64,000 bases of DNA from JAVVHH01 sp963835135. Lineage in GTDB: Bacteria > Pseudomonadota > Alphaproteobacteria > Acetobacterales > Acetobacteraceae. Below, piece by piece: positions 36,349 through 44,545 of this stretch (position 1 is the stretch's first letter; each line of letters starts with the position of its first letter). The translations under genes and the position numbers were made by a program. The stretch spans positions 310,001 to 374,000 of the forward strand of contig CAWIEF010000005.1 in NCBI GenBank assembly GCA_963835135.1, given 5' to 3'. Below the pieces are notes generated by a model. It saw nothing but the letters and a program-made list of their open reading frames with translations. It made no database searches and was not told the origin of the DNA.

Positions 36349-37920
36349 GTGAAAATCGGTTCGGTTAAGGAAGCGGCGCCTGGGGAGAAGCGCGTGGCGT
36401 TGTCGCCGCAATCGGCCGCCGCGTTGAGCAAGCTCGGCTATGAGTGCCTGGTGCAATCGGGCGCTGGAGCGGAGGCGCGCTTCACGGACGAGGCCTACAC
36501 CGAGGCGGGGGTCACAGTGATCCCAAGCGCGGCCGAGCTGTGGGCGCAGGCCGATGTCGTGGTGAAGGTGCGGCCGCCGGAGACGGCGGAGGCGGAGATG
36601 GCCCGCAAGGGACAGATCCTCGTCAGTTTCCTGTATCCCGGCCAGAGCCCGGACCTGCTGGAGGTGCTGCGCAGCCGCGAGGTGACGGCGTTGGCCATGG
36701 ACATGGTCCCGCGGATCAGCCGGGCGCAGAAGATGGATGCGCTATCCTCGATGGCCAACATCGCCGGGTATCGGGCAGTGATGGAGGCAGCCAACAATTT
36801 TGGCCGGTTCTTCACCGGGCAGGTGACAGCGGCGGGCAAGGTGCCGCCGGCCAAGGTGCTGGTGGTCGGCGCGGGCGTGGCCGGGCTTGCGGCGATCGGG
36901 GCGGCGGTGTCGCTCGGCGCGATCGTCTACGCGTTCGACGTGCGGCCAGAAGTTGCCGAGCAGATCCAGTCGATGGGCGCGGAATTCGTGTTCCTTGAAT
37001 TCGAGGGCGGCCAGGACTCGTCGGCGACGGGAGGGTATGCGGCGCCATCGAGCCCGGAATTCCGCGACAAGCAACTGGCCAAGTTTCGCGAGCTGGCGCC
37101 GGAGATCGACATCGTCATCACGACGGCGCTGATTCCCGGGCGGCCGGCGCCGAAGCTGTGGACGGCGGACATGGTCCAGGCGATGAAGCCCGGCTCGGTC
37201 GTCGTCGACCTGGCCGCCGAACGGGGCGGCAACTGCGATCTCACGGTGCCCGACCAGGTGATCGAGGCCGGGCCCGGCGTCAAGATCATCGGCTACACGG
37301 ACTATCCGAGCCGGATGGCGACGCAGGCTTCGACGCTGTACGCAAACAACATCCGCCATCTGATCGACGATCTGACGCCCGGGAAGGACGGCATCCCTGT
37401 CGTCAACATGGACGACGATGTCATCCGCGGCGCGACCGTCACGCGGGAGGGGGCGATCACCTACCCTCCCCCTCCGCCCAAGGTGCAGGCGATCGCGGCG
37501 GCTAAGCCGAAGCCGAAAGCGGTCGAGGAAACCGCCACGGAGAAGGCGGCCCGCGAGGTCGCGGCATTCCGGGAGAGTTCGCGGCGGACGACAACGCTGC
37601 TGGTGGCCGGCACGCTGCTGCTGCTGCTCATCGGTCTGGTGGCGCCGGAAAGCTTCATGCAGCATTTCATCGTCTTCGCGCTGAGCTGTTTCGTCGGCTT
37701 CTACGTGATCTGGAACGTGAGCCACGCGCTGCACACGCCGCTGATGGCGATCACCAACGGCATCTCATCGATCATCATCTTGGGGGCATTGTTGCAGTTC
37801 GGGTCCGGAAGCGCGGCCGTGGTTACTCTCGCGGCATTGGCGACACTGATGGCGTCGGTGAACATCTTCGGCGGCTTCCTCGTGACGCGCCGGATGCTCG
37901 CCATGTTCCAGAAGAGCTGA
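36349..37920 (+). CDS. pntA: NAD(P) transhydrogenase alpha subunit, full-length (domain I plus membrane part)
   Basis: A 523-residue PntA starting at GTG 36349 (KIGSVKEAAPGEKRV) behind GGGGGA. Domain I binds NAD(H): GAGVAGLAAIGAAVSLGAIVYAFD and the flexible loop. A Pro/Lys-rich linker (near residues 370-400) leads to four C-terminal membrane helices with NVSHALHTPLMAITNGISS. Together with PntB it couples proton entry to hydride transfer from NADH to NADP. The alpha subunit is in one piece, as in E. coli, rather than split into pntAA and pntAB as in Rhodospirillum rubrum. Confidence 0.95.
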   Translation: MKIGSVKEAAPGEKRVALSPQSAAALSKLGYECLVQSGAGAEARFTDEAYTEAGVTVIPSAAELWAQADVVVKVRPPETAEAEMARKGQILVSFLYPGQSPDLLEVLRSREVTALAMDMVPRISRAQKMDALSSMANIAGYRAVMEAANNFGRFFTGQVTAAGKVPPAKVLVVGAGVAGLAAIGAAVSLGAIVYAFDVRPEVAEQIQSMGAEFVFLEFEGGQDSSATGGYAAPSSPEFRDKQLAKFRELAPEIDIVITTALIPGRPAPKLWTADMVQAMKPGSVVVDLAAERGGNCDLTVPDQVIEAGPGVKIIGYTDYPSRMATQASTLYANNIRHLIDDLTPGKDGIPVVNMDDDVIRGATVTREGAITYPPPPPKVQAIAAAKPKPKAVEETATEKAAREVAAFRESSRRTTTLLVAGTLLLLLIGLVAPESFMQHFIVFALSCFVGFYVIWNVSHALHTPLMAITNGISSIIILGALLQFGSGSAAVVTLAALATLMASVNIFGGFLVTRRMLAMFQKS

Positions 37921-37932
37921 GGGGACCGCATC

Positions 37933-39366
37933 ATGAGTCTCGGTCTCGTTACCGCGTTCTACATCGTCGCGGCGATCCTCTTCATCCTGGCGCTCGGCGG
38001 CCTGTCCAACCAGGAACGCGCCAAGCAGGCGATCTGGTATGGCATCGTCGGCATGGCGCTGGCCGTGCTGGCGACGATGTTCAGCGGCTCCGGGCATTTC
38101 TGGCTGCTGATCCCGATGGTGGCGATCGGCGGCGCGGGCGGCTGGTTCGTCGCCAGCCGGGTGCAGATGACGCAGATGCCGGAGCTGGTGGCCGGCTTCC
38201 ACAGCTTGGTCGGCCTGGCGGCGGTGTTCATCGGGCTGAACGCCCATCTCGAAGCGGCCCGGGTCGGGCGGGTGCTCGCCGGCGCCGTGCCGGAACGGCT
38301 GATCGGGTTCGGGGCGACGCTGGCGCACAAGACGCCGGTGGAACTGCACATCATGCGGGTGGAGATCTTCCTCGGCATCCTGATCGGGGCGATCACCTTC
38401 ACCGGGTCGATCGTGGCCTACCTCAAGCTGGCGGGCAAAACCGGGTCCAAGCCGCTGATCCTGCCGAACCGGCACGCGATCAACATCGGCGCGGGCGTGG
38501 TCTGCCTCGTGCTGGGCATCATCTACTTCATGGGCGCCGGGCTGTGGACCATGGTGCTGGTGGCGTTGATCGCCGGCTTCGTCGGCTGGCACCTCATCAT
38601 GGCGATCGGCGGCGCGGACATGCCGGTCGTGATCTCGATGTTGAACAGCTACTCCGGCTGGGCAGCGGCAGCGATCGGGTTCACGCTGTCCAACGACCTG
38701 CTGATCGTGACCGGGGCGCTGGTCGGCTCGTCGGGCGCGATCCTGTCCTACATCATGTGCCGCGCGATGAACCGGAACTTCGTGTCCGTCATCCTGGGTG
38801 GCTGGGGCGGCACGACCGGGCCGGCGATGGAGATCGAGGGCGAGATGGTGCCGATCGACGTCGACGGCGTGGCGTCCATGTTGGACGACGCGGACTCGGT
38901 CATCATCGTGCCGGGCTACGGCATGGCGGTGGCGCAGGCGCAGCAATCGGTGAGCGAACTGGTCAAGCGGCTACGGGCCAAGCACAAGCAGGTGCGGTTC
39001 GGCATCCATCCGGTCGCCGGGCGACTGCCGGGGCACATGAACGTGCTGCTGGCCGAGGCGAAGGTGCCGTATGACATCGTTCTGGAGATGGACGAGATCA
39101 ACGAAGACTTCCCGTCGACGGACGTGGCGATCGTCATCGGCTCGAACGACATCGTGAACCCGGCGGCTCAAGAGGACCCGAACTCGCCGATCGCGGGGAT
39201 GCCGGTGCTGGAGGTTTGGAAGGCCAAGCACGTGCTGGTCATGAAGCGCGGGCAAGGGACGGGCTATTCTGGGATCGAGAACCCGCTGTTCTACAAAGAG
39301 AATGCGCGAATGTTCTACGGAGACGCCAAGAAATCCCTCGATCAGCTCTTGCCCAAGATCGCCTGA
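37933..39366 (+). CDS. pntB: NAD(P) transhydrogenase beta subunit
   Basis: A 477-residue PntB. Membrane helices fill the first 280 residues. The NADP(H)-binding domain III follows, with IIVPGYGMAVAQAQQSV, FGIHPVAGRLPGHMNVLLAEAKVPYD, ANDIVNP-type VIGSNDIVNPAAQ, and KRGQGTGYSGIENPLFY. It lies 12 bases after pntA. A strong hairpin lies about 55 bases past the stop. Confidence 0.97.
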   Translation: MSLGLVTAFYIVAAILFILALGGLSNQERAKQAIWYGIVGMALAVLATMFSGSGHFWLLIPMVAIGGAGGWFVASRVQMTQMPELVAGFHSLVGLAAVFIGLNAHLEAARVGRVLAGAVPERLIGFGATLAHKTPVELHIMRVEIFLGILIGAITFTGSIVAYLKLAGKTGSKPLILPNRHAINIGAGVVCLVLGIIYFMGAGLWTMVLVALIAGFVGWHLIMAIGGADMPVVISMLNSYSGWAAAAIGFTLSNDLLIVTGALVGSSGAILSYIMCRAMNRNFVSVILGGWGGTTGPAMEIEGEMVPIDVDGVASMLDDADSVIIVPGYGMAVAQAQQSVSELVKRLRAKHKQVRFGIHPVAGRLPGHMNVLLAEAKVPYDIVLEMDEINEDFPSTDVAIVIGSNDIVNPAAQEDPNSPIAGMPVLEVWKAKHVLVMKRGQGTGYSGIENPLFYKENARMFYGDAKKSLDQLLPKIA

Positions 39367-39422
39367 GCGGCACGGCTGCAGGGCTGGCGCGGCGGGACCG
39401 CGTTCGGCCGCTGCGATGAAGT

Positions 39423-39446
39423 GGGGCTGCCCTTTCGGGCAGCCCC
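39423..39446. terminator. Strong bidirectional hairpin between pntB and the PEP-CTERM gene
   Basis: A perfect ten-base stem, GGGGCTGCCC (39423-39432) with GGGCAGCCCC (39437-39446), encloses a TTTC loop. It lies after pntB (+) and just beyond the stop of the convergent PEP-CTERM gene (-), so it can serve both. There is no clear T-run on either side. Confidence 0.65.
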
Positions 39447-39453
39447 GTTCGGC

Positions 39454-40131
39454 TTAGCCGGCGCGCCGCGCACGGCGACGGCTCAAGCCGACACCGATGA
39501 GGCCCGCGCCCAGCAGCGTCAGCGACGCCGGTTCGGGCACAGTGGCATTGAACGTCAACACGGCCGGAAGACCGTTCGACTCCGCATACCACAGGTGGTA
39601 CGTGCCGGCGGCCAAAGTCGCCGCGGTGGCATCGACTGCGTTCGTCGGGTCGGCGTCGGTGGTCAACAGGAAGTTCGTCGTGTTGGCGTTGTTGAACAGG
39701 CTCACGCCGTCGTCATGCTTGATGTCCAGATTGGTGAGCGTGTTCACCGTCGTGAAGGTGAACTCGATGATGGACGCGTGCGCAAACCCAGGCGAACTCA
39801 GCACCAGGCCCTGCCCCGTTCCTGTGTAGACGCCAGGGGCACCTGTCGCGAAGAACTCCCCGACGGTCGGGGTAGTATCATTTGTATAATTGAAGTTGAT
39901 CGCGCCCGTGTATGAGCCGCTTGCGGTCATCCGGTTGGTGTAGTTGCCAGCGGCGCCTGTGACGATCGGGTTCGTCGGCAATGCTTTCTGCACGGCATTG
40001 TTCTGACCGCCGGTCGTGTCGGCACTCCATATACTCACGCCGAACGTTCCGGTCAGCAGCGCGGCGCGGGCATTCCCGGCCATCAGACCCAGTCCCAAAG
40101 CGAGACCGGCAACAAGGAGCTTTCTGGTCAT
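39454..40131 (-). CDS. PEP-CTERM sorting-domain surface protein
   Basis: A 225-residue exported protein: signal peptide (LLVAGLALGLGLMAGNARA), a Thr/Asn/Ala-rich beta domain, and a C-terminal tail with VPEPASL, a hydrophobic segment and a final Arg cluster (SRRRARRAG). That tail is the sorting signal cut by exosortase in bacteria that make extracellular polysaccharide. The domain contains LDIKHDDGVSLF, loosely like PA14/lectin folds. No exosortase is in the window. GGGGA precedes the ATG, and a sigma-54 promoter lies upstream, which fits the known RpoN/PrsK/PrsR control of some PEP-CTERM genes. Confidence 0.93.
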   Translation of the reverse strand: MTRKLLVAGLALGLGLMAGNARAALLTGTFGVSIWSADTTGGQNNAVQKALPTNPIVTGAAGNYTNRMTASGSYTGAINFNYTNDTTPTVGEFFATGAPGVYTGTGQGLVLSSPGFAHASIIEFTFTTVNTLTNLDIKHDDGVSLFNNANTTNFLLTTDADPTNAVDATAATLAAGTYHLWYAESNGLPAVLTFNATVPEPASLTLLGAGLIGVGLSRRRARRAG

Positions 40132-40152
40132 ATTGTCCCCACATGGTTATGA

Positions 40153-40170
40153 GCCGTTCCCCCGAACGGC
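40153..40170. promoter_or_regulatory. Hairpin in the predicted 5' leader of the PEP-CTERM mRNA
   Basis: GCCGTTC (40153-40159) and GAACGGC (40164-40170) pair perfectly around four cytosines. The hairpin falls between the predicted sigma-54 start point (near 40173) and the ribosome binding site, so it would form at the very 5' end of the message and could stabilise it. Confidence 0.4.
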
Positions 40171-40182
40171 CCAATCCCGATA

Positions 40183-40200
40183 GAGCAACAACCGTGCCAA
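40183..40200 (-). promoter_or_regulatory. Sigma-54 (RpoN) -24/-12 promoter of the PEP-CTERM gene
   Basis: On the minus strand the sequence reads TTGGCACGGTTGTTGCTC. It matches the full sigma-54 consensus YTGGCACG-N4-TTGCW, with GG and GC exactly ten bases apart. The predicted start point is near 40173, about 42 bases before the ATG at 40131. The orientation and distance fit the PEP-CTERM gene and no other gene. Confidence 0.82.
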
Positions 40201-40261
40201 CATGGTAACGTTCTCAAAACGCTATGATCTTGGAATGGCGCGCAGCAGTTACGCGTCAAAG

Positions 40262-40279
40262 TGTAATAAAATTCGACAT
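40262..40279. promoter_or_regulatory. Putative enhancer-binding-protein site 1 (TGTAAT-N6-CGACAT)
   Basis: TGTAATAAAATTCGACAT contains a TGT-N11-ACA dyad, the kind of spaced half-site bound by NtrC-type activators. It is centred about 98 bases upstream of the predicted sigma-54 start. A second copy with the same outer bases but a different centre lies at 40398-40415. Confidence 0.5.
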
Positions 40280-40397
40280 ACCGCTGCTGTTTCGGCCGCC
40301 TCGTCGGAGCAGGATCGTCCAGCGCGCCGTATCGTCGACGAAATCAATTGAAAACGTCGTGAGATACCGCGCAGACAGATGAGGTGACATCACAACT

Positions 40398-40415
40398 TGT
40401 AATGTTTTCCGACAT
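40398..40415. promoter_or_regulatory. Putative enhancer-binding-protein site 2 (TGTAAT-N6-CGACAT)
   Basis: TGTAATGTTTTCCGACAT repeats the twelve outer bases of site 1, with a different six-base centre. It also holds a shorter inverted repeat TAATGT/ACATTA (40400-40417). It is centred about 234 bases upstream of the predicted start. The stretch 40200-40440 is otherwise non-coding and richer in A and T than its surroundings. Confidence 0.48.
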
Positions 40416-40446
40416 TATGCTGTGCGCACGGACGAGAACCAAAGCG

Positions 40447-40495
40447 CGCACCGCCGGACGGTGCGGTTCAGGGTGGGCGCCGATCGGCGCCCACC
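40447..40495 (-). terminator. Tandem hairpins downstream of the GT4 glycosyltransferase
   Basis: Two perfect stems follow the stop at 40502 on the minus strand: GGTGGGCGCC/GGCGCCCACC (40472-40481 with 40486-40495, loop GATC) and CGCACCG/CGGTGCG (40447-40453 with 40459-40465). They separate the glycosyltransferase from the PEP-CTERM control region. No long T-run follows. Confidence 0.6.
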
Positions 40496-40501
40496 GCTCC
40501 C

Positions 40502-41557
40502 TCAGGCCGATACGGCCCGCAGCACCGACCGGGCCTCACCGGCCAGGCTGCGATAGATAGAAAGGTAATCCTCCGCCATCCGCTTGGCGGTGAAGCGTTG
40601 GTCGAAGCGCTGCCGCACGCTCGTCCGCGACACCGTACCCAACTTGCTCACCGCGTCGATCGCACCGACCTCGTCCTCGACGATGAAGCCGGTCAGACCG
40701 GGCTCCACGATCTCCGGCACCGAGCCACGGTTGAACGCGATCACCGGCGTGCCGCACGCCATCGCCTCAATCATCACGAGGCCGAACGGCTCCGGCCAGT
40801 CGATCGGCATCAGCAGGCCGACGGCGCCCGACAGGAACTCCGGCTTCTGCGCGTCATTGATCTCGCCGATCATCTCGACTCCGCCTTCGGCCAGCATCGG
40901 CCGGATGACGCTGTCGAAATACACTTGGTCGACCCGGTCCACCTTGGCCGCGATCTTCAGCGGGATCCCCGCCGCCCGCGCGATCCGGATCGCCTTATCC
41001 GGCCCCTTCTCCGGCGCGATGCGGCCGAAGAACGCAAGGTATTCCTGCGGGCGCGGCTGCGGCGTCAGTAGGTTTGCGGGCAGGCCGTGATGCACTGTTC
41101 GGACATAATTCGCCTGCGGCAGCGGCCTGCGCTGCGAATCCGAGATCGACACGATCGGCGCGTGCGGGAACGTGTTGAACACCGGCTGCAGCTCCGGCAG
41201 GTCCAGCCGGCCATGCATGGTGGTCACAAACGGCGTGCGCTGACGGCCGAACAGGCTGAACGACCAGTAATCCATGTGGAAGTGCAGAACGTCGAACTCG
41301 TCAGCCCGGCGGCGCGCGGCCTCCATCAGCAGCATGTGCGGGGCGATCGGGTCGCGAATCGCCGGATCGAGGCGCAGCGCGCGGGGCCAGATCGGTTCCA
41401 GCTTGGCCGAGGTGACCGAGTCACCGGACGCGAACAGCGTCACGTCGTGGCCGAGGGCGACGAGCTCTTCGGTCAAGAACGACACGACCCGCTCCGTCCC
41501 GCCGTAGAGCTTGGGAGGAACCGCCTCGTGAAGCGGGGCAATTTGCGCGATACGCAT
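40502..41557 (-). CDS. GT4-family glycosyltransferase
   Basis: A 351-residue GT-B enzyme beginning MRIAQIAPLHEAVPPKLYGGTERVV, the glycine-rich acceptor loop of many GT4 enzymes. Donor-binding features are FGRIAPEKGPDKAI, LLMPIDWPEPFGLVMIEAMACGTPVIAF and RGSVPEIV, with the E-x7-E pattern. It acts in the cytoplasm on an unknown acceptor. Start ATG 41557 follows AGGAGAG; the frame is open further upstream without similarity. Its neighbour is the PEP-CTERM protein, which is often linked to exopolysaccharide production. Confidence 0.88.
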   Translation of the reverse strand: MRIAQIAPLHEAVPPKLYGGTERVVSFLTEELVALGHDVTLFASGDSVTSAKLEPIWPRALRLDPAIRDPIAPHMLLMEAARRRADEFDVLHFHMDYWSFSLFGRQRTPFVTTMHGRLDLPELQPVFNTFPHAPIVSISDSQRRPLPQANYVRTVHHGLPANLLTPQPRPQEYLAFFGRIAPEKGPDKAIRIARAAGIPLKIAAKVDRVDQVYFDSVIRPMLAEGGVEMIGEINDAQKPEFLSGAVGLLMPIDWPEPFGLVMIEAMACGTPVIAFNRGSVPEIVEPGLTGFIVEDEVGAIDAVSKLGTVSRTSVRQRFDQRFTAKRMAEDYLSIYRSLAGEARSVLRAVSA

Positions 41558-41713
41558 CCTGAAAGTCTCTCCTGAGGACCGAGGAGACACGTTAAATGCG
41601 AATCGGGGCATAAATTTGACGCGCTGCAATATTCGTCCGGCGCGGCCATAAAGTTTCTGCGAGACGTCTCGCCAGGCGGCCCGGATCAGCAGCCGCCCTG
41701 GACGCGGGCCGGC

Positions 41714-41917
41714 CTAGAAGCCTTCGCGCTCGAGCCGCTTGCGCTCCATCTTGCGCGCGCGGCGAACGGCTTCGGCCGCCTCGCGGGCGCGACGCTCAGA
41801 CGGCTTCTCGTAGTGCCGGCGCAGCTTCATCTCGCGGAACACACCCTCGCGCTGCATCTTCTTCTTGAGCGCCTTCAGCGCTTGGTCGACATTGTTGTCA
41901 CGAACGAGAACCTGCAC
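41714..41917 (-). CDS. rpsU: 30S ribosomal protein bS21
   Basis: A 67-residue basic protein. From GTG 41917 it reads QVLVRDNNVDQALKALKKK and REMKLRRHYEKPSERR, matching bS21, which sits on the 30S platform near the anti-Shine-Dalgarno region. An in-frame ATG at 41950 would add eleven residues (MGASDAGDGDQ) not seen in the family. AGGAGA lies upstream of the GTG. It is divergent from def. Confidence 0.95.
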   Translation of the reverse strand: MQVLVRDNNVDQALKALKKKMQREGVFREMKLRRHYEKPSERRAREAAEAVRRARKMERKRLEREGF

Positions 41918-42078
41918 TTGGTCGCCATCTCCTGCGTCGCTGGCCCCCATCGTGCTTGATCGGGGGACGTGTCAAAGGGTATCCGCGCAGCACAAGGCCG
42001 CCGAAGCGGCTCGCATACCACAGGCGAGCCCATCTGCGATAGCCTTTCCCGCCCGTCGATCTGGCCCATATTGAGCGT

Positions 42079-42615
42079 ATGGCCATTCTCAAGATCGCCC
42101 GCATGGGGCACCCCGTCCTCCTCCAGAGAGCCGAGCCCGTGACCGACCCGGGCTCGGCCGAGATCCGCCGCCTTGTGGCCGACATGATCGAGACGATGGA
42201 GGACGCCAACGGCGCCGGTCTCGCGGCCCCGCAGGTCCATGTGCCGCTGCGCCTGTTCGTGTTCCGCGTGCCGCCCGGCCGTACTCAACCCGCGGAGGGC
42301 GATGGCGAGCAGGGCAACACCGTGGTGATCAACCCCGAACTCGACCTCTACGACGACGAGACGACGCTCCGGTGGGAAGGATGTCTGTCGATCCCCGGGT
42401 TGCGGGCCGCCGTGCCCCGCCGCGTCCGGCTCCGCTACACGGGCGTCGATCCCGACGGCCAGCCGGTCGGCGGCTTTGCCAGCGGCTTCCATGCCGGCGT
42501 GGTCCAACACGAATACGACCATCTCGACGGCATCCTCTATCCCATGCGCATGAAGGATTTCAGCCTGTTCGGCTTCAACGAAGAATTGGCCCGCGCCGCA
42601 GCGTCCGCACCATGA
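42079..42615 (+). CDS. def: Peptide deformylase
   Basis: A 178-residue metalloenzyme that removes the formyl group from nascent proteins. All three motifs are present: GAGLAAPQ (residues 45-52), EGCLSIP with metal ligand Cys102, and QHEYDHLDG with HEYDH at 144-148. It overlaps the COQ9-like gene by four bases (ATGA). A second def gene may exist elsewhere, as is common in alphaproteobacteria. Confidence 0.96.
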   Translation: MAILKIARMGHPVLLQRAEPVTDPGSAEIRRLVADMIETMEDANGAGLAAPQVHVPLRLFVFRVPPGRTQPAEGDGEQGNTVVINPELDLYDDETTLRWEGCLSIPGLRAAVPRRVRLRYTGVDPDGQPVGGFASGFHAGVVQHEYDHLDGILYPMRMKDFSLFGFNEELARAAASAP

Positions 42616-43238
42616 TCTCCACGCCAGAGCGCAGCCCCGAGCGCGACGCCGCCATCGAAGTCATGCTCCCGTCCGTTCCCGTCACCGGCTGGTCGATGCG
42701 GACGCTGCTCGAGGCCGCCGGGCCGGATGCCGACCTGCTGTTCCCGGGTGGCGCGGTCGATATGGTCGAGACCTACGTCGACTGGGCCGACCGCCAGATG
42801 GAGGCCGCCGCCGCCGCCCGGGACCTGTCGGCGCTCCGTGTCCCCGCCCGGGTCCGCAGTGTCATCGCGCTCCGGTTCGAGCAGAGCCGGCCGCATAAGG
42901 AGGCGATCAGTCGCGCCCTCGGCGTCCTCGCCCTGCCGCGCAACGCCAGCGTGGCAGCCCGGACCGCCGCGCGCACCGTCGACGCCGTCTGGTATGCCGC
43001 GGGGGACCGGTCCGCCGACTTCAGCTGGTACACCAAGCGCGTCATCCTGACGCCAATCTACGGCGCGACGCTGCTCTACTGGCTGCGGGACGGCAGCGCC
43101 GACAACGAGGAGACGCTGGCCTTCCTCGACCGCCGTCTGGCCGGTGTCGGCCGGATCGGCACGGTGCGCCGCCGGGTCGAGAGCGCGATCAGCCGGTTCC
43201 GCCCTGGCGCGGGCACCGCTCCGGACGCCTCGCCCTAA
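42612..43238 (+). CDS. COQ9-family protein (ubiquinone biosynthesis)
   Basis: A 208-residue TetR-like-fold protein. It has ERDAAIEVMLPSVPVTGWSMRTL, FPGGAVDMVETYVDWADRQM, RTVDAVWYAAGDRSADFSWYTKRVIL and the C-terminal FLDRRLAGVGRIG, the full COQ9 pattern. In mitochondria COQ9 binds lipid and helps COQ7 hydroxylate the ubiquinone precursor; alphaproteobacterial homologues are presumed to do the same. ATG 42612 overlaps the def stop. Confidence 0.93.
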   Translation: MISTPERSPERDAAIEVMLPSVPVTGWSMRTLLEAAGPDADLLFPGGAVDMVETYVDWADRQMEAAAAARDLSALRVPARVRSVIALRFEQSRPHKEAISRALGVLALPRNASVAARTAARTVDAVWYAAGDRSADFSWYTKRVILTPIYGATLLYWLRDGSADNEETLAFLDRRLAGVGRIGTVRRRVESAISRFRPGAGTAPDASP

Positions 43239-43245
43239 CCGGCGG

Positions 43246-44442
43246 TCAATCGCGCAAGCAGAGTTCCTGCTCCACGACGCGAACCCACCATGCGGCGCCC
43301 AGCGGGATCGCCTCGTCGTTGAAGTCGTAGAGCGGCGTATGGACGTCGTGCACGGTGCCGTCCGGCGCGGTTCCGTTGCCGATAAAGATGAATGCGCCGG
43401 GTTTGGCCTCGAGCATGAAGGCGAAATCTTCCCCGCCCGTGCCCGGCGCCGCGTTGGTGTCCACCGCGCCCTCGCCCACGAGCGTGCGCGCTGCCGTGGC
43501 CGCGATGTCGGTCTGCTCCGGATGGTTGACCAGCGGCGTGGTGGCCCACTCGAGCTGCACCGCCGCCGTTGCGCCATGCAACCCGGCCAGACCATGGGCC
43601 AACTCACCGATTCGACGCTCGATGACGGCGCATGTCTCCGGCGTGAAGCAGCGGGCGGTGCCGGCGACGGTCAGCGCCGCGGGCATCACGTTGACCGCCT
43701 CTGCCGAGCCGGCCGCGACGTGGCCGACGGAGATGACCGCCGTCTCGAGCGGCGGCACGTTGCGCCCGACGATGGTCTGCAGCCCCAAGGTGAAATGCGC
43801 CATCACCACCGTGAGGTCGGCCGCCAGATGCGGCCGCGCGCCGCCGTGCCCGCCATTGCCGCCGAACGTGACCGCCCAACGGGCCGCGCCCGCAAGGATC
43901 GGACCGGGGCGCAGCTTAAATTGGCCCAGGGGCAGCCCGGGCGCATTGTGCATCCCGTACACCGCGTCGACCGGGAACCGCTCGAACAAACCGTCCGCAA
44001 GCATCTTCCGCGCACCGCCGCGGCCCTCCTCGGCCGGCTGGAAGATCAACTGCACCGTGCCGCCGAACGCCCGCGTCCGCGCCAGATGCTGGGCGGCGCC
44101 GAGCAGCATCGTCGTGTGTCCGTCATGACCGCACGCATGCATGGTGCCCGGAGTGGTCGACGCGTGCGCCGCCCCCGTCGCCTCGTGGATCGCCAGCGCG
44201 TCCATGTCGGCCCGCAGTCCGATCGCGCGTTGTCCCGGAAGCTTGCCGCGGATGGTGCCCACCACGCCGGTCCCACCGATGCCCTCGGCGACGTCCACCC
44301 CCCACTCGCGCAGCTTGGCCGCGACCAGGGCCGCCGTGCGCACCTCCTCTAGCCCCATCTCGGGATGGGCGTGGATGTCGCGCCGGATCGCGGTCAGCGC
44401 AGCGTGGTCGGCACGCAGGTCGTCGAGCAGAGTGTCAGCCAT
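43246..44442 (-). CDS. M20D amidohydrolase (hippurate hydrolase / IAA-amino-acid hydrolase-like)
   Basis: A 398-residue metal-dependent hydrolase that removes N-acyl groups from amino acids. It shows RRDIHAHPEMGLEE, RADMDALAIHE, HACGHDGHTTMLLGAA (metal ligands), FQPAEEGRGGARKM (catalytic Glu) and a late GGEDFAFMLEAKPGAF. Start ATG 44442 is used; the upstream extension has no similarity. It is divergent from an oligopeptide ABC operon, so it may process imported peptides or N-acyl amino acids (inference). Confidence 0.92.
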   Translation of the reverse strand: MADTLLDDLRADHAALTAIRRDIHAHPEMGLEEVRTAALVAAKLREWGVDVAEGIGGTGVVGTIRGKLPGQRAIGLRADMDALAIHEATGAAHASTTPGTMHACGHDGHTTMLLGAAQHLARTRAFGGTVQLIFQPAEEGRGGARKMLADGLFERFPVDAVYGMHNAPGLPLGQFKLRPGPILAGAARWAVTFGGNGGHGGARPHLAADLTVVMAHFTLGLQTIVGRNVPPLETAVISVGHVAAGSAEAVNVMPAALTVAGTARCFTPETCAVIERRIGELAHGLAGLHGATAAVQLEWATTPLVNHPEQTDIAATAARTLVGEGAVDTNAAPGTGGEDFAFMLEAKPGAFIFIGNGTAPDGTVHDVHTPLYDFNDEAIPLGAAWWVRVVEQELCLRD

Positions 44443-44545
44443 GCCGGCAGACTGACTGCTCGCCGCCTGGCAGGCAACCGCCCCCTTTTGCAGCCGGGCC
44501 CGACATGCGAAGGAGAGCGACACCGTCACCAGGAGAAGAGCTGCC

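Noticed and set aside
40336..40359. CGACG-N14-CGTCG inverted repeat as a third activator site
   Set aside because: It does not share the TGTAAT or CGACAT elements of the two matched sites and is short for its spacing; chance is likely.
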